In this document: piece after piece, positions 50,563 through 59,868 of the stretch
Layout: each line of letters starts with the position of its first letter
Numbering within the stretch: the first letter of the stretch is position 1
NCBI GenBank assembly: GCA_024638845.1
Contig: JAHEJN010000001.1
Location: forward strand, 20,344-84,343
Direction: 5' to 3'
Length of the DNA stretch: 64,000 bases
From: Acidimicrobiales bacterium
Lineage (GTDB): Bacteria; Actinomycetota; Acidimicrobiia; Acidimicrobiales; JAHEJN01
Notes under the pieces: generated by a model
What the model saw: only the letters and a program-made list of their open reading frames with translations
Told to the model about the DNA's origin: nothing
Database searches by the model: none
Program-made: the position numbers and the translations under genes

Positions 50563-51863
50563 CCGCCAGCGAGGCCTGGCGGAACTGGGCGGGCAACCAG
50601 CGTTCAATCCCCACTCTGGTGCACCACCCCGACGACGAGGTCGCCCTGGCCGCAGCCGTTTCGAACGCGGCGGCGCGCGGCGGGCGGGTGAAGGTCGTCG
50701 GCGCGGGCCATTCCTTCACCGGGATCTCCCGACCCGACGACGTGATGATCGACCTCTCGCAGTACCAGCGAATCGTCAGGGTGGATCGCGAAGCGAATCG
50801 CGTCACGGTTCAGGCGGGCATCGGTTTGCGCACGCTCAATCGGGCGCTCGACGCCGTGGGCCTCGCGCTCCCCAACCTGGGCGACATCGACGCGCAGACC
50901 ATCGCCGGAGCCATCAGCACCGGCACCCACGGCACCGGAGCCCGCTTCCAGTCGATCGCGACCGCGGTCGTGTCCCTGCGCATCGTGGCCGGTGACGGCA
51001 GCCTCGTCATCGCGGCTCCCGACGAGAACCCGGGACTGTTCGAGGTCGCTCGGGTCGGTCTGGGCGCTCTCGGAGTCCTGTCGGAGATCACCATCCAGTG
51101 CGTGCCGGCGTTCTCGCTTCACGCCGTCGAGGAACCGCGTCGCCTCGACGACGTCCTCGCGGACTTCGACAGATGGGCCGACACCAGCGACCACGCCGAG
51201 TTCTTCTGGTTTCCCCACACCGACATCGCCGCCACCAAGACCAACACGCGGGTCGAGCTCGGCCCCGACACCCGGAGCCGATGGACGCGCGTGCGTGACG
51301 AGGAGATCGTGCAGAACGCCCTGTTCGGCACCGTCACCCGCCTCGGCAGCCTTCGACCGTCGATGATTCCCTCCCTGGCCAGGACCGTCGTCAAGAACCT
51401 CGGGCGGTCCGAGTACACCGCACCGAGCCATGCCGTCTTCACCTCGCCGCGTCGGGTCCGGTTCAAGGAGATGGAGTACAACCTGCCCCGCGCCGCCCTG
51501 CTCGAGGCCTTCGACCGTGTCCGGGGTCTGGTCGACGACCTCCGGCATCCCGTGAGCTTTCCCATCGAGGTGCGCGTTCTCGGCGCCGACGACATCCCGC
51601 TCAGCCCGGCCTTCGAACGCGAAAGCGCCTACATAGCCGTCCACGTGCCCGCTCGCGAGCGCCACGAACGCTACTTCGACGGCGTCGAGGAGATCATGAA
51701 CGACTACGGCGGCCGGCCGCACTGGGGCAAGCTCCACGGCCAGACCGCGGCGACCCTGCGGTTCCGATACCCGCGGTGGGCATCGTTCGAGGCCCAGCGC
51801 GAGCTGATCGATCCCGACCGATGCTTCACCAATCCCGAGCTGGCCCGCGTGCTCGGCGACTGA
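50559..51863 (+). CDS. D-arabinono-1,4-lactone oxidase family FAD enzyme
   Basis: A 434-residue aldonolactone oxidase-type flavoprotein (VAO/PCMH fold plus ALO domain). The FAD domain contains VVGAGHSFTGIS, where the His is the usual covalent flavin site, then GDIDAQTIAGAISTGTHGTG and GLGALGVLSEITIQ. The C-terminal ALO domain carries the signature RPHWGKLH followed by FRYPRWASFEAQRELIDPDRCF. Relatives oxidise L-gulono-, D-arabinono- or other sugar lactones, or alditols. The length is standard. It is cotranslated with the upstream aldolase-like gene and 1 base from the RNB gene. Confidence 0.9.
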   Translation: MTASEAWRNWAGNQRSIPTLVHHPDDEVALAAAVSNAAARGGRVKVVGAGHSFTGISRPDDVMIDLSQYQRIVRVDREANRVTVQAGIGLRTLNRALDAVGLALPNLGDIDAQTIAGAISTGTHGTGARFQSIATAVVSLRIVAGDGSLVIAAPDENPGLFEVARVGLGALGVLSEITIQCVPAFSLHAVEEPRRLDDVLADFDRWADTSDHAEFFWFPHTDIAATKTNTRVELGPDTRSRWTRVRDEEIVQNALFGTVTRLGSLRPSMIPSLARTVVKNLGRSEYTAPSHAVFTSPRRVRFKEMEYNLPRAALLEAFDRVRGLVDDLRHPVSFPIEVRVLGADDIPLSPAFERESAYIAVHVPARERHERYFDGVEEIMNDYGGRPHWGKLHGQTAATLRFRYPRWASFEAQRELIDPDRCFTNPELARVLGD

Positions 51864-51864
51864 C

Positions 51865-53313
51865 ATGCCACGAGCCCACTACTCGCCGTGCCCGCCCGAC
51901 GAAGTGCTGCTCACCGGATTCCGCCGGGTCCGCGACGCGCTCGACGTGCCAGAGACGTTCCCAGAGGAGGTGACGGCCGAGGCCGACGCCATCGCCTCGC
52001 GGGGTCCGAGGCGCCCACCAGGAGTACCCGAGCGCGATCCCGTCGATCATCGCGGCATCGCGTTCGTGGCCATCGACCCGTCCGGCAGCCTCGACATCGA
52101 CCAGGCGTTCTCGGCCCAGCGCACCAAGCACGGCTACTTGGTGCACTACGCGATCGCCGATCTCGGGTCATTCGTGGTCCCTGGTGGGGCCATCGACGCC
52201 GAAGCCCGTCGTCGCGGGCTCACCTTCTACAGCCCCGACATGCGATCGTCGCTGCACCCCGAAGCCCTCAACCACGGCGTGGCCAGCCTGTTGCCCGGCC
52301 AGGATCGAGCCGCCCTCGTGTGGTCGATCAAGCTCGACCACGACGGCTCGATCCACGACGCCATCGTCGAACGATCGGTCGTCCGCAATCGTGAGGCGAT
52401 CTCGTATCGCACCGCGACCGACCGACTGCTCCGGGTCGATGCACCCGAGGAGCTGCGGTTGCTCCGCGAGATCGGTCGACTCCGCCAGGAGGTGGAACGT
52501 CGCCGTCACGCCGTGAGCCTGCAGCTCCCGAGCCAGGAGATCGTGCGTGACGACGGTGGTTATCGCCTCGGCTACGCCGAGTCGCTGCCGATCGAGGGCT
52601 GGAACGCACAGATCTCGCTGCTCACGGGCATGGCGGCCGCCCAGCTCATGGTCGACGCTGGTGTCGGGATTCTCCGCACCCTTCCTCCGCCATCGCGGGA
52701 AACCATGGCCGAGCTACGCGCCGTCGCGGCGGGTCTGCGTATCGGCTGGCACCAGCAGGTCGGCTATGCAGAGCGGGTCCGCGAGCTCGATCCGTCGATC
52801 CCCAACGAGGCCGCTCTGCTCTCGACATCGGCGCGCGGCCTGCGAGGTGCGGGCTACGCGAGCTTCGTCGACGGCGACCTCCCGGCCGACCCGGAGCACT
52901 CGGCCATCGCGTCGACCTACGCCCACGTCACGGCACCGCTCCGACGGCTCGGCGACCGTTTCGCCAACGAGATCGTGCTCTCCGTCTGTGGCGGCTACCC
53001 CTCGCCAGCCTGGGTGCTCGAGGCGCTCCCCGAGATCCCGAAGCTCATGGGGAAGGCTCGCGGTCGCGAGGGCCGACTCGAACGGCGGCTGCTCGACTTC
53101 ATGGAGGCAGCCGTGCTGGCCGGCCGGGTGGGCGACGAGCTCGATGCCGTGGTGTCGAGTCGGAGCGACGACGAGGTCACCGTCACCATCACCGATCCCG
53201 CGGTGATCGCACGCATCACCCACACCGGCGTCGAGCTCGGTCAACGCCTTCGCGTTCGGGTGGCGGCCGCCGATCCGTCGCAGTCCCACGTCGAGCTCGT
53301 CCCGCTCCGATGA
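51865..53313 (+). CDS. RNB-domain ribonuclease (RNase II/R family, compact form)
   Basis: A 482-residue 3'-5' exoribonuclease-type protein. The RNB catalytic centre is FVAIDPSGSLDIDQAFSAQ, with the magnesium-binding Asp residues spaced as in RNase II/R. YLVHYAIADLGSFV and AIASTYAHVTAPLRRLGDRF, with the conserved Tyr and Arg, follow. Classical N-terminal cold-shock domains and the S1 domain are missing or very reduced. The protein is far shorter than RNase R (about 800), as in the compact actinobacterial form. Activity is likely because the Asp set is intact. The stop overlaps the DUF429 start. Confidence 0.9.
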   Translation: MPRAHYSPCPPDEVLLTGFRRVRDALDVPETFPEEVTAEADAIASRGPRRPPGVPERDPVDHRGIAFVAIDPSGSLDIDQAFSAQRTKHGYLVHYAIADLGSFVVPGGAIDAEARRRGLTFYSPDMRSSLHPEALNHGVASLLPGQDRAALVWSIKLDHDGSIHDAIVERSVVRNREAISYRTATDRLLRVDAPEELRLLREIGRLRQEVERRRHAVSLQLPSQEIVRDDGGYRLGYAESLPIEGWNAQISLLTGMAAAQLMVDAGVGILRTLPPPSRETMAELRAVAAGLRIGWHQQVGYAERVRELDPSIPNEAALLSTSARGLRGAGYASFVDGDLPADPEHSAIASTYAHVTAPLRRLGDRFANEIVLSVCGGYPSPAWVLEALPEIPKLMGKARGREGRLERRLLDFMEAAVLAGRVGDELDAVVSSRSDDEVTVTITDPAVIARITHTGVELGQRLRVRVAAADPSQSHVELVPLR

Positions 53314-53987
53314 CCGTGACGGTTCTCGGCGTCGACGGTTGCCCCGGCGGATGGGCCGTGGCCGAGCTCGATGTCGACCTCGGCCGGGTGGTGGCGATAC
53401 GGCACGAGATCTCGATCGACATGGTGATCCGAGCCGTCGCCGACGGTGAGGTCGCCGTGTCGGCCATCGACATGCCGATCGGCCTCCCCGACGACGGCGT
53501 TCGGTCTTGTGACCGCGAAGCCCGAAGGTTGCTCGGTCGGCGAGGTAGCTCGGTGTTCCCGGCCCCGATGCGGGTCACCCTTGATGCCGACGACTACGTG
53601 CACGCCTGTGACCTGTCCTTCGCCGCCTCGGGGAAGAAGCTGTCGAAACAGACGTGGAATCTGGTGCCGAAGATCGCCGAGGTCGACGCCGCCCTTCCGA
53701 ACGAGCTGGCCGAGCGCGTGGTCGAAGCCCACCCGGAGCTCGGCTTCCTGCGACTGGTCGGCGAGCTCCTCGCTCCCAAGGCCTCGCCGGAGGGTCGCTC
53801 GGCCCGGGCGAGGGCGCTGCGGGCGGTGGTCACGGCCGACCTCCTGCTCTACGCCGAGGTCCCGCTCGAGGATGCACTCGACGCCGTCGTCAACGCCCTC
53901 ACGGCTCGTCATGTGCATCTCGGGTCGGGTCGTCGCCTCGGTTCGGGCCACGACCCGACCGGAAAGCCGATGCACATCTGGTGGTGA
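53310..53987 (+). CDS. DUF429 family protein (RNase H-like fold predicted nuclease)
   Basis: A 225-residue protein of the DUF429 family, predicted to adopt an RNase H-like fold. The first strand has the acidic motif VLGVDGCPGGWAVAEL, the second acidic position is in AIDMPIGLPDDG, then RRGSSVFPAPMR and, at the end, HPELGFLRLVGE and LEDALDAVVNALTARHV, which supplies the last Asp. The arrangement D...D...E/D fits a metal-dependent nuclease, but no activity is established. It is translationally coupled to the RNB ribonuclease (ATGA), so a shared RNA-related role is a reasonable guess. Confidence 0.85.
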   Translation: MTVTVLGVDGCPGGWAVAELDVDLGRVVAIRHEISIDMVIRAVADGEVAVSAIDMPIGLPDDGVRSCDREARRLLGRRGSSVFPAPMRVTLDADDYVHACDLSFAASGKKLSKQTWNLVPKIAEVDAALPNELAERVVEAHPELGFLRLVGELLAPKASPEGRSARARALRAVVTADLLLYAEVPLEDALDAVVNALTARHVHLGSGRRLGSGHDPTGKPMHIWW

Positions 53988-54027
53988 CGCGAGCACGACG
54001 GTCGAGAGCCGGACATGATGGAGGTCC

Positions 54028-54648
54028 ATGATCCATGACCTCTCCCCACTGGTGTCTCCGCATCTGGGTGTGTGGCCCGGCGACACGGTGGCCGAGCGCG
54101 AAGTGCTGGCCGAGGTGGCCGAGGGCAACAACTACACGCTGTCGACGTTGCGGGGCACCGTGCATCTGGGCACCCACATCGACGCTCCGTCGCACGTCCT
54201 GGCCGAGGGTGCCGCCATCCACGAGGTGCCGCTCGACGCCTACATCGGTCCGTGTCAGGTCCTGCACCTCGACGTCGGGCACGGGCAGGTGATCACACCC
54301 GACGACCTCCCGGGGCCCATCGTGGCCGACCGGGTCCTGTTGGGCACGGGAACCTTTCCCGATCCGAACGACTGGAACACCGACTTCGCGTCGTGCGGTG
54401 CCGAGCTGATCGACTTCCTCGCGGCGGCGGGCGTGGTGCTGGTGGGCATCGACACGCCGAGCGTCGACCTGTTCCACTCCAAGCCCCTCCCCAGCCATCA
54501 TGCGGCCTTCGGCCACGGCATGGCCGTACTCGAAGGTCTCGTGCTCAGCGGAGTCCCCGACGGTGTGTACGAGCTGGTGGCACTACCGCTGAAGCTCGAC
54601 GGCTTCGATGCCAGTCCGGTCAGGGCCATCCTGCGCACGACTCCATGA
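54028..54648 (+). CDS. kynB: kynurenine formamidase (KynB, cyclase family)
   Basis: A 206-residue metal-dependent hydrolase expected to convert N-formylkynurenine to kynurenine, the second step of tryptophan degradation. The zinc site is HLGTHIDAPSH (His46, His50, Asp52, His56). VPLDAYIGPCQVLHLD, LVGIDTPSVD, MAVLEGLVLSGVPDGVYELVALPLK and DASPVRAIL closely follow known KynB sequences. The broader cyclase family includes other hydrolases, but the KynB-specific C-terminus supports the call. A Shine-Dalgarno GGAGG precedes ATG 54028. The stop overlaps the acyltransferase start. The indoleamine dioxygenase at 2692 would provide its substrate. Confidence 0.87.
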   Translation: MIHDLSPLVSPHLGVWPGDTVAEREVLAEVAEGNNYTLSTLRGTVHLGTHIDAPSHVLAEGAAIHEVPLDAYIGPCQVLHLDVGHGQVITPDDLPGPIVADRVLLGTGTFPDPNDWNTDFASCGAELIDFLAAAGVVLVGIDTPSVDLFHSKPLPSHHAAFGHGMAVLEGLVLSGVPDGVYELVALPLKLDGFDASPVRAILRTTP

Positions 54649-55709
54649 GCTCGGCCGCGGCCCCGTCGTTGGCCGAACCGCATCACTCCTGGCGGATCGG
54701 CCGCGCTCGGCGCTGGAAACGCCGAGCCCTCACGATCCCGGCTGCGCTGCTCACTGCGGTGCTCGTGTGGGTGCTGAGCCCCGTGCTGTTCGTGCTGGCG
54801 CTGGTGGCCGACCTGGCCGAGGGCTTCCGCCGCAAACGGTGGCTTCGGGTGCTCGGATTCATCATGGCCTACCTCCTCTTCGAGGTGCTCGCCATCGTCA
54901 TCGGCCTCATCCTGTGGATCTACACCGGCTTCGGCGTGTTCCTCCGCCACGAGTGGGCGCAGCGCCCCCACCGATTCATCCAGGTCCTCTGGGCGCGATC
55001 ACTGCTGTTCTTGGTCTCCACGTTCATGTCGACCAAGGTGCGCATCGAGGGCAGCAAGGTGGCCGCTCCGGGCCCGGTGGTCAGCATGGCCCGCCACGTG
55101 AGCATGGGTGACGCCGTCGTGCCGGTCACCATCCTCGGCTGGAACAACAAGCTCAAGCTCCGGTACGTCCTCAAGAACGACCTGGTCTGGGTGCCGGCCC
55201 TCGACATCTTCGGCCACCGTCTGCCCAACTACTTCGTCGACCGCACGCCCAAGAACCGCGACACCGAGCTCGCACCCATCCGGCGACTGGCGGCCGGCAT
55301 CGACTCCAGCACCGCAGGCGGCATCTTCCCCGAGGGGACCTTTCGCACGCCCGAGCGGTTCGAGCGTGCGTTGGCCCGCATCGGCCGCACCGACCCCGAA
55401 CGGGCCGAACGCGTCGGTCGGTTGCGCCATCTGTTGCCGCCCCGTCACGGCGGCACGCTGGCCATGCTCGAAGGAGCGCCCGCCGCCGACGCAGTGCTGA
55501 TCGGTCACGTCGGGTTCGAGAAGTTCCACACCTTCGGCGAAATCCTCGCCCACCTCCCCTTCGAGCATGATGTCGAGGTGAAGGTGTGGCGCGTGCCCCG
55601 CCGCGAGATTCCCGACGACGAGGAGGCCCAGGTCGTGTGGCTCGACAACGAGTGGCTGCGCATGGACGAATGGATCGACGAGCGGATGGCTGCCCGTGTC
55701 GACCAGTGA
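54645..55709 (+). CDS. PlsC-like membrane acyltransferase
   Basis: A 354-residue membrane protein of the 1-acylglycerol-3-phosphate acyltransferase-like superfamily. Two or three hydrophobic segments in the first 115 residues anchor it. The catalytic H-x4-D box is ARHVSMGDA (about residues 148-156), motif II is RYVLKNDLVWVPALDIFG, and motif III is GGIFPEGTFRTPERF. It resembles the LPLAT/LCLAT1-AGPAT4 group in motif spacing. The acyl acceptor is unknown, possibly a lysophospholipid. ATG 54645 overlaps kynB (ATGA), a coupling without obvious metabolic sense. The stop region overlaps the DUF1295 start by 14 bases. Confidence 0.85.
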   Translation: MSSAAAPSLAEPHHSWRIGRARRWKRRALTIPAALLTAVLVWVLSPVLFVLALVADLAEGFRRKRWLRVLGFIMAYLLFEVLAIVIGLILWIYTGFGVFLRHEWAQRPHRFIQVLWARSLLFLVSTFMSTKVRIEGSKVAAPGPVVSMARHVSMGDAVVPVTILGWNNKLKLRYVLKNDLVWVPALDIFGHRLPNYFVDRTPKNRDTELAPIRRLAAGIDSSTAGGIFPEGTFRTPERFERALARIGRTDPERAERVGRLRHLLPPRHGGTLAMLEGAPAADAVLIGHVGFEKFHTFGEILAHLPFEHDVEVKVWRVPRREIPDDEEAQVVWLDNEWLRMDEWIDERMAARVDQ

Positions 55710-56478
55710 GGTACTGCTCCTCGCCGGTGGTGTCGTTGCCGCGGTCATGGTGGTCACTTGGCTGATCAGCCTGCCGTTGCGCAACGCCAGCATCGTCGAC
55801 ATCGTCTGGGGGCTGGGTTTCGTCGCGGTCGCCTGGGCGGTTCGCCTCGGCGCCGATGGCTACGAGCCCCGCCAGAACCTCCTGGTCGCGCTCACGAGCA
55901 TCTGGGGTCTGCGCCTCGGCGGTTACCTCTGGTGGCGCAACCACGGAAAGGGGGAGGACTTCCGCTACCGCGCGATGCGCAAGAAGGCCGGCGCGTCGTT
56001 CCCCGTGCGCAGCCTGGTCACCGTGTTCGCCCTGCAGGGGGTGATCATGTGGACCGTTTCGCTCCCGGTTCAGCTCGGTCAGGTCGACGAGAGCGGCGAT
56101 GGCTGGCCGGCGTTCGCAGTGATCGGCGCCGCGTTGTGGCTCGTCGGCATGGTCTTCGAGACCGGCGGCGACATCCAGCTCGCCCGGTTCAAGGCCGATC
56201 CCGCCAACCAGGGCCGGCTGTTGACCAGCGGGCTCTGGGCCTGGACCCGCCATCCGAACTACTTCGGCGACTTCGCCGTCTGGTGGGGCATCGCCCTGGT
56301 GGCCTTTCCTCAGATGCCCGGACCGATCGGTGTGGTCGGCGCCGCCACCATCAGCTTCATGCTGGTGAAGGTGTCGGGCGTGGCCATGCTCGAACGGTCG
56401 CTCACCAAACGCAAACCCGGCTACGAGGAGTACGTCGCGAACACGCCCGCTTTCATTCCCCGACCACCGCGCCGTTGA
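55696..56478 (+). CDS. DUF1295 family membrane protein (steroid 5-alpha-reductase-like)
   Basis: A 260-residue integral membrane protein with about seven helices. NASIVDIVWGLGFVAVAW and LGGYLWWRN in the N-terminal part, DFRYRAMRKK, and the C-terminal GLWAWTRHPNYFGDFAVWWG identify the DUF1295/5-alpha-reductase-type C-terminal domain, which in eukaryotic relatives binds NADPH. The bacterial function is unproven; a lipid or steroid reductase is likely. The start is GTG 55696 within the end of the acyltransferase gene, consistent with a lipid-related pair. Confidence 0.88.
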   Translation: MSTSEVLLLAGGVVAAVMVVTWLISLPLRNASIVDIVWGLGFVAVAWAVRLGADGYEPRQNLLVALTSIWGLRLGGYLWWRNHGKGEDFRYRAMRKKAGASFPVRSLVTVFALQGVIMWTVSLPVQLGQVDESGDGWPAFAVIGAALWLVGMVFETGGDIQLARFKADPANQGRLLTSGLWAWTRHPNYFGDFAVWWGIALVAFPQMPGPIGVVGAATISFMLVKVSGVAMLERSLTKRKPGYEEYVANTPAFIPRPPRR

Positions 56479-56518
56479 GCGATCGCGGCGCCACACTGTT
56501 CTTGATGAGGTCGAGACG

Positions 56519-57445
56519 ATGAGCCACGATCATCACCACGGGCCAAGCCTGGCCCGGGCGGGAGCCCGCCATCGGCACCGGCTGCTCGTTGCCTTCGTAC
56601 TGGTCGCGGCGTTCCTCGTCGTGCAGGCCGTGGCCGGGTTCCTCACCAACTCGCTCGCCCTGCTGTCCGACGCGGGGCACATGCTCACCGATGTCATCGG
56701 CCTGGGCATGGCCCTCGCCGCGATCCAGCTGGCGTCCCGGTTCGAGACGCGGTCGCCGGCAACGGCTTCGAAGCACACCTTCGGTCTGTACCGCCTCGAG
56801 ATCCTGGCCGCGTTCGTGAACGCCCTGCTGCTGTTCGGCGTTGCCGTCTGGGTCGTGATCGAAGCGCTCCGCCGCTTCGCCGACGAGCCCGAAGTGCTCG
56901 CCACCCCGATGCTCGTCGTCGCGTCGATCGGTCTGGCGGTGAACCTCGTTGCCTTCCTGCTCCTGCACGAGGGTTCGAGGGAGTCGCTCAACGTCCAGGG
57001 TGCCTACCTCGAGGTCCTCGCCGACACGGTCGGTTCGGTGGGCGTGATCATCGCGGCCGTCCTGCTGAAGGCCTTCGGGTGGACCTGGATCGATCCGGCC
57101 GTGGCCGCGCTGATCGGCCTGTGGATCCTGCCCCGCACCTTCCGCCTGGGACGCCAGGCGGTGCAGGTGCTGCTCCAGTCCGCACCCGACCATGTCGACC
57201 TCGATGCCCTCGCCATCGAGTTGGCCGCCATCGACGGCGTGGTCGACGTGCACGATCTGCACGTCTGGACCCTCACTTCGGAGATGCACGCGGCCTCGGC
57301 CCATCTGGTGATCGACGAGCACACCGACGCTCATGCCGTGCTCGACCAGGCTCGGGTCCTGTTGGCCGACCGGTGCGACATCTCCCACGGCACCTTCCAG
57401 ATCGAACCCGACACCCACACCGGTTGCCAGGAGCTGGCCTGGTGA
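56519..57445 (+). CDS. cation diffusion facilitator (CzcD/ZitB type)
   Basis: A 308-residue zinc-type cation/proton antiporter that exports divalent metal from the cytoplasm. The His-rich N-terminus (MSHDHHHG) may bind metal. The paired membrane sites are NSLALLSDAGHMLTDVIGL (Asp/His of helix 2) and YLEVLADTVGSVGV (Asp of helix 5). GLYRLEILAAFVNALLL is the conserved stretch before helix 3. The cytoplasmic C-terminal domain begins VDVHDLHVWTLTSEMHAASAHLVI. Metal is probably Zn2+, with Cd2+ and Co2+ possible. It lies 40 bases after the DUF1295 gene, and no metal operator was seen upstream. Confidence 0.93.
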   Translation: MSHDHHHGPSLARAGARHRHRLLVAFVLVAAFLVVQAVAGFLTNSLALLSDAGHMLTDVIGLGMALAAIQLASRFETRSPATASKHTFGLYRLEILAAFVNALLLFGVAVWVVIEALRRFADEPEVLATPMLVVASIGLAVNLVAFLLLHEGSRESLNVQGAYLEVLADTVGSVGVIIAAVLLKAFGWTWIDPAVAALIGLWILPRTFRLGRQAVQVLLQSAPDHVDLDALAIELAAIDGVVDVHDLHVWTLTSEMHAASAHLVIDEHTDAHAVLDQARVLLADRCDISHGTFQIEPDTHTGCQELAW

Positions 57446-57508
57446 ACATCGCCGTGGGCACGGGGCTAGGAGTACTGTCGAGCAGCCCGTCGAACGAGGA
57501 GAGAGACC

Positions 57509-57956
57509 ATGGTTCTGGCTGATTACGCCGACACCGGCTACAACATCGTCCTGCTGTTGCACATCATCGCCGTGATCGTCGCCCTGGCTCCCGCCGTCGT
57601 GCACCCGATCCTGTTCGGCCTCGAACAGAAGCGGGCCGACGGCGACATCGTGGCGCTGGCCGGCCGCGTCACCGGTCTGCCCACCCGCGTCTACACCATC
57701 GCGCTCGTGGTTGCCGGCGTGCTCGGCATCGGCCTGATCTCCATGGGCGACCCGATCATCGAGTGGGGCGACACGTGGGTCTGGCTCAGCGTCGTTCTCT
57801 GGATCGCACTCAACGGCGCCCTGCACGCCGTGATGTTGCCGACCGAACGAGCGTTGGCCGAGGGCGACCTGACTGTCGTCGCCAAGCTCGACAGAGTCGG
57901 CGCGGCACTCACGGCGCTGGTGATCGTGATCCTCTATCTCATGGTGCTGAAGCCCG

Positions 57957-57976
<20 letters not shown>
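57509..57976 (+). CDS. small four-helix membrane protein, DUF2269-like
   Basis: A 155-residue integral membrane protein with four helices (IVLLLHIIAVIVALAPAVV, VYTIALVVAGVLGIGLISM, WVWLSVVLWIALNGALHAV, AALTALVIVILYLMVL). The early LLHIIAVI with His and the later NGALHAVMLP recall DUF2269 or copper-resistance D-like families, but the similarity is weak and the function unknown. A strong ribosome binding site (GAGGAGAG) precedes ATG 57509, and a -10-like TACTGT lies about 35 bases upstream. It overlaps the phosphatase gene by 20 bases. Confidence 0.75.
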
Positions 57977-58736
<760 letters not shown>

Positions 58737-58744
58737 AAACGTAC

Positions 58745-58774
58745 GAACCCGCCGCCCCGAAAGGCGACGGGTTC
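58745..58774 (+). terminator. stem-loop after the HisN-like gene
   Basis: Arms GAACCCGCCGCC and GGCGACGGGTTC pair over 12 positions with one mismatch around the loop CCGAAA, 8 bases after the stop codon. It would end the rightward run. No clear T-run follows. The rest of the gap to 58866 holds nothing recognised. Confidence 0.6.
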
Positions 58775-58866
58775 AGTTCGGGTAGGGCGAGATGCGTCGG
58801 TTGGCGGACCGAGCGATTCACGCCAGTTCGTGAGGTGCGGGAAGCAGTGCCTCCCGGCCGGACGGA

Positions 58867-59721
58867 CTACACAGCCGTCATCAGCTCCACGACCGACGAC
58901 AGGTCGATACGGTCGGTCGCTGCCGTGCGATCGGCGATGCCGTCGACATAGGCGGCCCGGCGCCGCTCTTTGATCGAGATCGGGTCGGGCGAACGCCCTT
59001 CGTACTGTGCCTCGATGCCATCCTTCAGCATGGCCAGCGCCTCGGAGCGCACCTGGGAGATGCGGCTCTCGGTGACGCCGAGGAAGCGGGCCAGATCCTG
59101 GCTGGTCCTGCCCTCGATGAAGTAGCCGATGATCACCAGCCGGTGCCGCTCGGGAAGCAGGTCGATGGCGTCTCGCAGGTAGGTGTGCAGCTCGCGCTGC
59201 TCCAGCTCGGCGCTGGGTTCACTGTTCTCGGCCGGGTCGGCGATGACGTCGGACAGCATCAGGTTCTCGTTGTCGCCGCCGTGCACCTGGTGTTCGAGGG
59301 CCAACACGACCGACTTGTGCATACGACTCTTGATCTTCGCCAGCTCGGCGGTCGACATACCGAGGGCCTCGGCGGTCTCCATCGACGACGGAGCGCGACC
59401 GAGGTCGCCGAAGAGCTTGGTCTCGACCTTCTCGAGCTCGCGCCCGAGTTGACGGATCGAACGGGGCGCCCAGTCGGCGGCCCGTACCGAATCGAGGATG
59501 GCGCCACGGATGCGCTGAGCGGCGAACCGCTTGAACGGAACTCCCCGTGACTCGTCGTAGCGCTGCGCTGCTTCCACCAGCCCGAGCGAACCGGCCCGGC
59601 AGAGTTCTTCACGATCCACGTGTCGGGGAAATCGCACAGCCACCTGGAACACCACGTGCTTCACCAGCTCGAGGTTGTCTTCGATCAGCTGCGACAGCTC
59701 GCTCGGCATTTCGTTGCCCAT
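58867..59721 (-). CDS. RNA polymerase sigma factor of the FliA/WhiG (sigma-28) type
   Basis: A 284-residue sigma-70-family factor with regions 2, 3 and 4 and no region 1.1. Region 2 starts LVKHVVFQVAVRFPRHVD and contains GLVEAAQRYDESRGVPFKRFAAQRIRGAILDSVR, whose RIRGAILD end is characteristic of FliA/WhiG. Region 3 includes APRSIRQLGRELEKVE, and region 4 ends in the helix-turn-helix TSQDLARFLGVTESRISQVR. A tail of about 45 residues beyond region 4 is unusual. It would direct polymerase to motility or developmental genes, but none are in the window. No anti-sigma gene is adjacent. ATG 59721 follows AGGA; ATG 59709 is an alternative. Confidence 0.9.
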   Translation of the reverse strand: MGNEMPSELSQLIEDNLELVKHVVFQVAVRFPRHVDREELCRAGSLGLVEAAQRYDESRGVPFKRFAAQRIRGAILDSVRAADWAPRSIRQLGRELEKVETKLFGDLGRAPSSMETAEALGMSTAELAKIKSRMHKSVVLALEHQVHGGDNENLMLSDVIADPAENSEPSAELEQRELHTYLRDAIDLLPERHRLVIIGYFIEGRTSQDLARFLGVTESRISQVRSEALAMLKDGIEAQYEGRSPDPISIKERRRAAYVDGIADRTAATDRIDLSSVVELMTAV

Positions 59722-59868
59722 GTCGCTTCCTTCGCACTCGTTTGCTTCCGTACTAGGTCGGCTGACCCAGCGGGAACGTCTTCGTCGCGTTCGGGAAAAA
59801 CCTTGAGCAGAAATCGCCGCATTGGGGGAAATACCCAGCAGATCGTGTCGGTTTCGGGCTTTTCGGCG

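Noticed and set aside
59780-59806. A possible sigma-28-type promoter before the FliA/WhiG-like gene (TCAAGGTT, 11 bases, CGACGAAG on the minus strand)
   Set aside because: The -35 part is partly right, but the -10 part matches the GCCGATAA consensus at too few positions to support autoregulation.
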